NCBI RefSeq assembly: GCF_900446215.1
Contig: NZ_UAQZ01000012.1
Span: 868,001 to 932,000, forward strand
DNA from: Burkholderia cenocepacia
GTDB taxonomy: Bacteria; Pseudomonadota; Gammaproteobacteria; Burkholderiales; Burkholderiaceae
DNA: 64,000 bases
Direction of reading: 5' to 3'
Below the pieces are notes generated by a model, which was given only the letters and a program-made list of their open reading frames with translations, ran no database searches and was not told the origin of the DNA. Shown here in pieces: positions 60,288 to 64,000 of the stretch. Positions within the stretch are counted from its first letter, which is position 1. Every line of letters starts with the position of its first letter. Both the position numbers and the translations under genes were made by a program.

Positions 60288-61484
60288 ATGACCGCAACTC
60301 CTGATTCCGTTTCCCCGATCCTGCCCGGCGCGTGGCTGGGCATGGTCGGCGGTGGCCAGCTCGGCCGCATGTTCTGCTTTGCCGCCCAGTCGATGGGCTA
60401 TCGCGTCGCCGTGCTCGATCCCGATCCGACGAGCCCCGCCGGCGCGGTCGCCGATCGCCACCTGCGCGCGGCGTACGACGACGAAGCTGCGCTCGCCGAA
60501 CTGGCCGGCCTGTGCGAGGCCGTATCGACGGAGTTCGAGAACGTGCCGGCCGCGAGCCTCGATTTCCTCGCGCGCACGACGTTCGTCGCGCCGGCCGGCC
60601 GCTGCGTCGCGGTCGCGCAGGACCGGATCGCGGAGAAGCGTTTCATCGCGGCATCGGGCGTGCCGGTCGCGCCGCACGTCGTGATCGAATCGGCGGCGGC
60701 GCTCGCCGCGCTTGACGATGCGGCGCTCGACGCGGTGCTGCCGGGCATCCTGAAGACGGCCCGCCTCGGGTACGACGGCAAGGGCCAGGTGCGGGTCGCC
60801 ACCGCGCAGGAAGCGCGCGACGCGCATGCCGCGCTCGGCGGCGTGCCGTGCGTGCTGGAGAAGCGCCTGCCGCTGAAATACGAAGTGTCGGCGTTGATCG
60901 CGCGCGGCGCGGACGGCCGTTCGGCCGCCTTCCCGCTCGCGCAGAACGTGCATCACAACGGCATCCTCGCGCTGACGGTCGTGCCGGCGCCGGCCGCCGA
61001 TGCGGCCCGCGTCGAGGAAGCGCAGCAGGCGGCGATCCGGATCGCCGATACGCTCGGCTACGTCGGCGTGCTGTGCGTCGAATTCTTCGTGCTGGAGGAC
61101 GGTTCGTTCGTCGCGAACGAAATGGCGCCGCGCCCGCACAACTCCGGCCACTATACGGTCGATGCGTGCGCAACGAGCCAGTTCGAGCAGCAGGTGCGCG
61201 CGATGACGCGCATGCCGCTCGGCAACCCGCGCCAGCATTCGCCGGCCGCGATGCTGAACATTCTCGGCGACGTGTGGTTCCCCAACGGTGCGGCGGCCGA
61301 TGCCGTCACGCCGCCGTGGGACACGGTCGCCGCGATGCCGGCCGCCCACCTGCACCTGTACGGCAAGGAAGAAGCACGTGTCGGCCGCAAGATGGGCCAC
61401 GTGAACTTCACGGCCGAGACGCGCGACGAAGCCGTCGCCGCTGCCACCGCGTGCGCGCAACTGCTGCGCGTGCCGCTCGACTGA
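60288..61484 (+). CDS. purK: N5-carboxyaminoimidazole ribonucleotide synthase
   Basis: ATP-grasp carboxylase. The 398-residue protein has MVGGGQLGRMFCFAA, EFENVPAASLDFL, TARLGYDGKGQV and EMAPRPHNSGHYT. It works with PurE in AIR carboxylation. Confidence 0.96.
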   Translation: MTATPDSVSPILPGAWLGMVGGGQLGRMFCFAAQSMGYRVAVLDPDPTSPAGAVADRHLRAAYDDEAALAELAGLCEAVSTEFENVPAASLDFLARTTFVAPAGRCVAVAQDRIAEKRFIAASGVPVAPHVVIESAAALAALDDAALDAVLPGILKTARLGYDGKGQVRVATAQEARDAHAALGGVPCVLEKRLPLKYEVSALIARGADGRSAAFPLAQNVHHNGILALTVVPAPAADAARVEEAQQAAIRIADTLGYVGVLCVEFFVLEDGSFVANEMAPRPHNSGHYTVDACATSQFEQQVRAMTRMPLGNPRQHSPAAMLNILGDVWFPNGAAADAVTPPWDTVAAMPAAHLHLYGKEEARVGRKMGHVNFTAETRDEAVAAATACAQLLRVPLD

Positions 61485-61495
61485 GGCGCCGGCCG

Positions 61496-62524
61496 ATGTC
61501 CAGCGATCTCCCGAAGCACGTGACGCCCGCGCAGATCGACGCGGCTGCCGCGTTGCTCGACGCGGGCCAGCTCGTCGCGTTTCCGACCGAAACCGTCTAC
61601 GGGCTCGGCGGCGATGCGGCGAACCCCGAGGCCGTCGCACGCATCTACGCGGCGAAGGGGCGGCCCGCGAACCATCCGGTGATCGTGCATCTGCCGCCGG
61701 GCGGCGATCCCGGTTACTGGGCCGACGACTTGCCGGCCGACGCGCACGCGCTGATCGACGCGTTCTGGCCGGGCCCGCTGACGCTGATCCTGAAGCGCCA
61801 CGCGCGCATTCCGGATGCCGTGAGCGGCGGGCAGGATTCGGTCGGGCTGCGCTGCCCGTCGCATCCGGTCGCGCAGGCGCTGCTGGCCGCGTTCAGCGCG
61901 CGGCGCGGCGGCCACGGCGGCGTGGCTGCGCCGTCCGCGAACCGGTTCGGCCACGTGAGTCCGACGACCGCGCAACACGTGCGCGACGAATTCGGCGATA
62001 CCGTGCACGTGCTCGACGGCGGCGCATCCGAAGTCGGCATCGAGTCGACGATTCTCGACCTGTCGCGTGGTTTCCCGGCGCTGCTGCGCCCGGGGCACGT
62101 GACGCCGCAACAGATCGCCGACGTGCTCGGCCGCGCCCCGAAGCTGCCGGACGGCAGCGATGCGACGGCCCCACGCGCGTCGGGCACGCTGAAAGCGCAT
62201 TACGCGCCGCGCACGCCGCTCGCGCTGCTGCCGTTCGACGCGCTCGAGCCGCTGCTCGCGGCCGCGCAAACCGACGGCGAACGCATCGCGCTCGTCGCCC
62301 GCGCGTCGCGTGCGGGACGCTGGGCGCAGGCTGACGGCGTGCACTTCGTCGCGGCGCCGGAAGATCCGCAAGCCTATGCGCGCGACCTGTACGGAATGCT
62401 GCGCGCGCTCGACCGGGCGCAGGTCGCACGCATTCTCGTCGAGAAGCTGCCCGAGACCGTCGAATGGATCGCGGTCAACGATCGCCTCGGCCGCGCGGCC
62501 GCGGCGTTCGAAGCGCGCGACTGA
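61496..62524 (+). CDS. L-threonylcarbamoyladenylate synthase (Sua5 type)
   Basis: Makes threonylcarbamoyl-AMP for tRNA t6A37. The 342-residue protein has a YrdC domain (FPTETVYGLGGDAANPEAV, KGRPANHPVIVH, APSANRFG) and the extra C-terminal Sua5 domain joined by the linker (GTLKAHYAPRTPLALL), unlike short TsaC. It is 11 bp after purK, probably the last gene of the operon. Confidence 0.93.
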   Translation: MSSDLPKHVTPAQIDAAAALLDAGQLVAFPTETVYGLGGDAANPEAVARIYAAKGRPANHPVIVHLPPGGDPGYWADDLPADAHALIDAFWPGPLTLILKRHARIPDAVSGGQDSVGLRCPSHPVAQALLAAFSARRGGHGGVAAPSANRFGHVSPTTAQHVRDEFGDTVHVLDGGASEVGIESTILDLSRGFPALLRPGHVTPQQIADVLGRAPKLPDGSDATAPRASGTLKAHYAPRTPLALLPFDALEPLLAAAQTDGERIALVARASRAGRWAQADGVHFVAAPEDPQAYARDLYGMLRALDRAQVARILVEKLPETVEWIAVNDRLGRAAAAFEARD

Positions 62525-62554
62525 CGCAGCCACGCGCATCCGTCCACGCAAACA

Positions 62555-62592
62555 AAAAACGCCTGACCGGCGCGAACCGGTCAGGCGTTTTC
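62555..62592. terminator. Bidirectional terminator between the Sua5 gene and the SGNH lipoprotein gene
   Basis: CGCCTGACCGG / CCGGTCAGGCG (62560-62570 and 62577-62587), a perfect 11-bp stem with a 6-base loop, A-tract left and T-rich right. Confidence 0.92.
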
Positions 62593-62614
62593 GTTTGGGC
62601 GCGTAGTGGGCGGC

Positions 62615-63751
62615 TTACTTGCCGACGCCGGACTTCGCGATCTGCTGTTCGACGTACTGCGCGAACAGCGCATGCAGGCGCGTCGTCGGGTGGACCGTGT
62701 CGGCGAACATGTAGGTCTGGTCCGCGTTCGCGACCGTGTAGGTCTGCGGCGAGCAGAACAGCGACGAGCCGAACGCGGTCGCGTTCGCGACGCCGTACTG
62801 CGTGGCGGCCTGGACCATCGCCTTCAGGTTGCAGGCGGTGTCGGTGTTCGACACGCTGAAACCGTTCGACTGGTAGTTGGCCGCGATGCCGTCCTGCCAC
62901 GTGAACGAATCGACCACCGCATACTTCGTCGGGTCCACCTTCAGCGCGGCGAGCGTACCGACGAGCGTCTTGTTGAACAGCCCGGACAGTTGCGTGAACG
63001 CGGCCTGCGTGCCGCCTTGCAGCGCGAGCGGCGTGCCGCCGATGTCCGGCACGTTCGCGACGAACACGTGGGTCGCGCCGGCCGCGACGATCTGCTGGAC
63101 GATCCCGCCGAGCTGCTGCGCGGCCAGGCCGATCGCCTGCGCCGCCGCGAGCTGCGCGGCCGGCGTGTTGCCTTGCGCCTGCGCGACCTGGGCCTGGTAG
63201 AAGATGTCGTTCGCACCGCCGTTGATCAGCACGATCTGGCCGGCGTTGAAGCTGCCGTATTGCGACAGGTACTGCTTGACCTGGTCGGCGATCGGCGTGG
63301 TCGTCGCCTGCGCGTAGTCGGGATTCGGCACGCTCGCGTCCGCATGGCCGATGCCCGGCTGCAGCGTCACGCGCGAGCCGCCCTGCGCGTAGCCGAGACC
63401 GCCGGTGGCCTGCAGCGGGATGCCGAAGCCGCCCTGGTTGGCGGGCTGCAGCGTGTCGCCGTAGTACTGCGCGACGTTCTGCGTCCATACCTGGCCCGGG
63501 TTGGTCGTGAAGCGGCCGCCGCCGAAGCCGAGCTTGATCTGCGAGTAGGTGCCGACGTCGGACAGGCTGTCGCCGAACGACACGATCTGCATCTTCACGC
63601 CCGACGGCGGCGTGTTCGACGCACTGCTGTTGTTGTCGTCACCGCCGCCGCATGCGGCGAGCAGCGCGAGCGCGGCGCCGGCGATCGCGACCTGCGCGGT
63701 GCGCAGCATGCGCTGCCGGGTGCGGGAAGGTGCGTGTTGTTGTGTCTGCAT
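62615..63751 (-). CDS. SGNH/GDSL-family lipoprotein esterase
   Basis: A 378-residue exported hydrolase. The lipobox LLAAC (Cys34) predicts a lipoprotein, followed by a short Gly/Asp/Asn/Ser linker. The GDSL block is FGDSLSDVG with Ser62; the Gly and Asn oxyanion blocks are present (NGGANDIFY); Asp351 and His354 in ADTVHPTT complete the triad. Substrate is probably a carboxyl ester. A good ribosome-binding site (GAGGAG) precedes ATG 63751. Mature sequence is rich in Gln, Ala and Gly. Confidence 0.9.
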   Translation of the reverse strand: MQTQQHAPSRTRQRMLRTAQVAIAGAALALLAACGGGDDNNSSASNTPPSGVKMQIVSFGDSLSDVGTYSQIKLGFGGGRFTTNPGQVWTQNVAQYYGDTLQPANQGGFGIPLQATGGLGYAQGGSRVTLQPGIGHADASVPNPDYAQATTTPIADQVKQYLSQYGSFNAGQIVLINGGANDIFYQAQVAQAQGNTPAAQLAAAQAIGLAAQQLGGIVQQIVAAGATHVFVANVPDIGGTPLALQGGTQAAFTQLSGLFNKTLVGTLAALKVDPTKYAVVDSFTWQDGIAANYQSNGFSVSNTDTACNLKAMVQAATQYGVANATAFGSSLFCSPQTYTVANADQTYMFADTVHPTTRLHALFAQYVEQQIAKSGVGK

Positions 63752-63846
63752 CGTTCGATCTCCTCGTAGATATGGCCTGATGTGTTGCTCATCTGCCGCG
63801 CGCCTGCTCGGTTCCGGGCTGCGCGGCGGCCGTTGGCTGAAACGGT

Positions 63847-64000
63847 TTATCGATCGCGCACAGCCGCCAGCGGCACGGTGCGCGGATCCTGGTTCGCGGC
63901 CTCGGCAATCTGCGCATGATAAGCGCTCGCCCATTCGGGCGGGCCGAAAATCGCGCGCAGCTTGTTGCGCCATCCGCCGACGCGCAACGCGTCGGACGCC
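63847..64000 (-). CDS. C-terminal end of a probable sterol desaturase/fatty acid hydroxylase-family protein
   Basis: About 51 residues in the minus-strand frame end at a TAA (63849-63847). GGWRNKLRAIFGPPEW resembles the C-terminus of membrane fatty-acid hydroxylase/sterol desaturase proteins. The gene begins beyond the window, and the diagnostic histidine boxes would lie upstream, so the family call is tentative. It is upstream of the SGNH gene on the same strand. Confidence 0.5.
   Translation of the reverse strand, partial: ASDALRVGGWRNKLRAIFGPPEWASAYHAQIAEAANQDPRTVPLAAVRDR

Overview
The window is about 64 kb of high-GC (roughly two-thirds G+C) chromosomal DNA. It is almost certainly from a Burkholderia-type betaproteobacterium, most likely the main chromosome of a Burkholderia cepacia complex-like strain. 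The supporting evidence is gene order (rpmF-plsX-fabHDG-acpP-fabF-rpoE-rseAB-mucD-lepA-lepB-rnc-era-recO-pdxJ-acpS-nagZ), the EF-P/EarP arginine-rhamnosylation pair, and the long Ala/Pro-rich tails on RNase E and RNase III. Species is inferred from protein recognition only; no search was run.

Layout. 1-4.4 kb: the end of a LutC-like protein, an ion transporter, a 2-hydroxyacid dehydrogenase and rmuC. 4.5-8.4 kb (minus strand): molybdenum cofactor genes moaA-mobA-moeA, then a small membrane protein and an SSAT-like acetyltransferase. 8.5-12.4 kb: rne with a long leader, divergent from rluC. 12.4-15.5 kb: rluC-HAD phosphatase-Rieske protein-sppA. 15.6-16.9 kb (minus): an RsmI-like methyltransferase and a Maf protein. 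17.2-23.9 kb: yceD-rpmF and the fatty-acid synthesis cluster. 23.9-28.6 kb: the sigma-E envelope-stress operon. 28.7-36.9 kb: translation, RNA-processing and cofactor genes from lepA to nagZ. 37.1-40.7 kb (minus): an orphan enhancer-binding-type response regulator, efp and earP. 40.7-44.1 kb: uvrC, pgsA, three tandem tRNA-Gly genes and a tRNA-Cys.

44.1-47.3 kb looks accessory: a tRNA-flanking stretch with a diguanylate cyclase and an epoxide-hydrolase-like protein, with less extreme GC and odd intergenic structure. 47.4-50.5 kb holds an XRE/cupin regulator with an acetyltransferase, a ParD-like protein translationally coupled to a methionine aminopeptidase, and a free-methionine-sulfoxide reductase. 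An IS110-family element (about 50.58-51.75 kb) sits directly after the ilvE stop codon. 51.7-64 kb is core again: ilvE, azlCD, pgk, pyk, fba, purC-purE-purK, a Sua5-type tRNA threonylcarbamoylation enzyme, an SGNH lipoprotein and the end of a probable sterol-desaturase-family gene.

The most notable observations are these. The non-coding left end of the IS110 element contains short segments that pair with both the reconstructed insertion site and the element junction, as expected for a bridge RNA. The ParD-like/MetAP pair has toxin-antitoxin-like architecture. The orphan response regulator carries GAFDGA in place of the sigma-54 contact motif GAFTGA. MoeA appears to have lost about ten residues just before its SGGVSVG motif. 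The rnc gene has a 14-bp hairpin upstream and a possible leaderless promoter. No CRISPR array, prophage or rRNA operon was seen.
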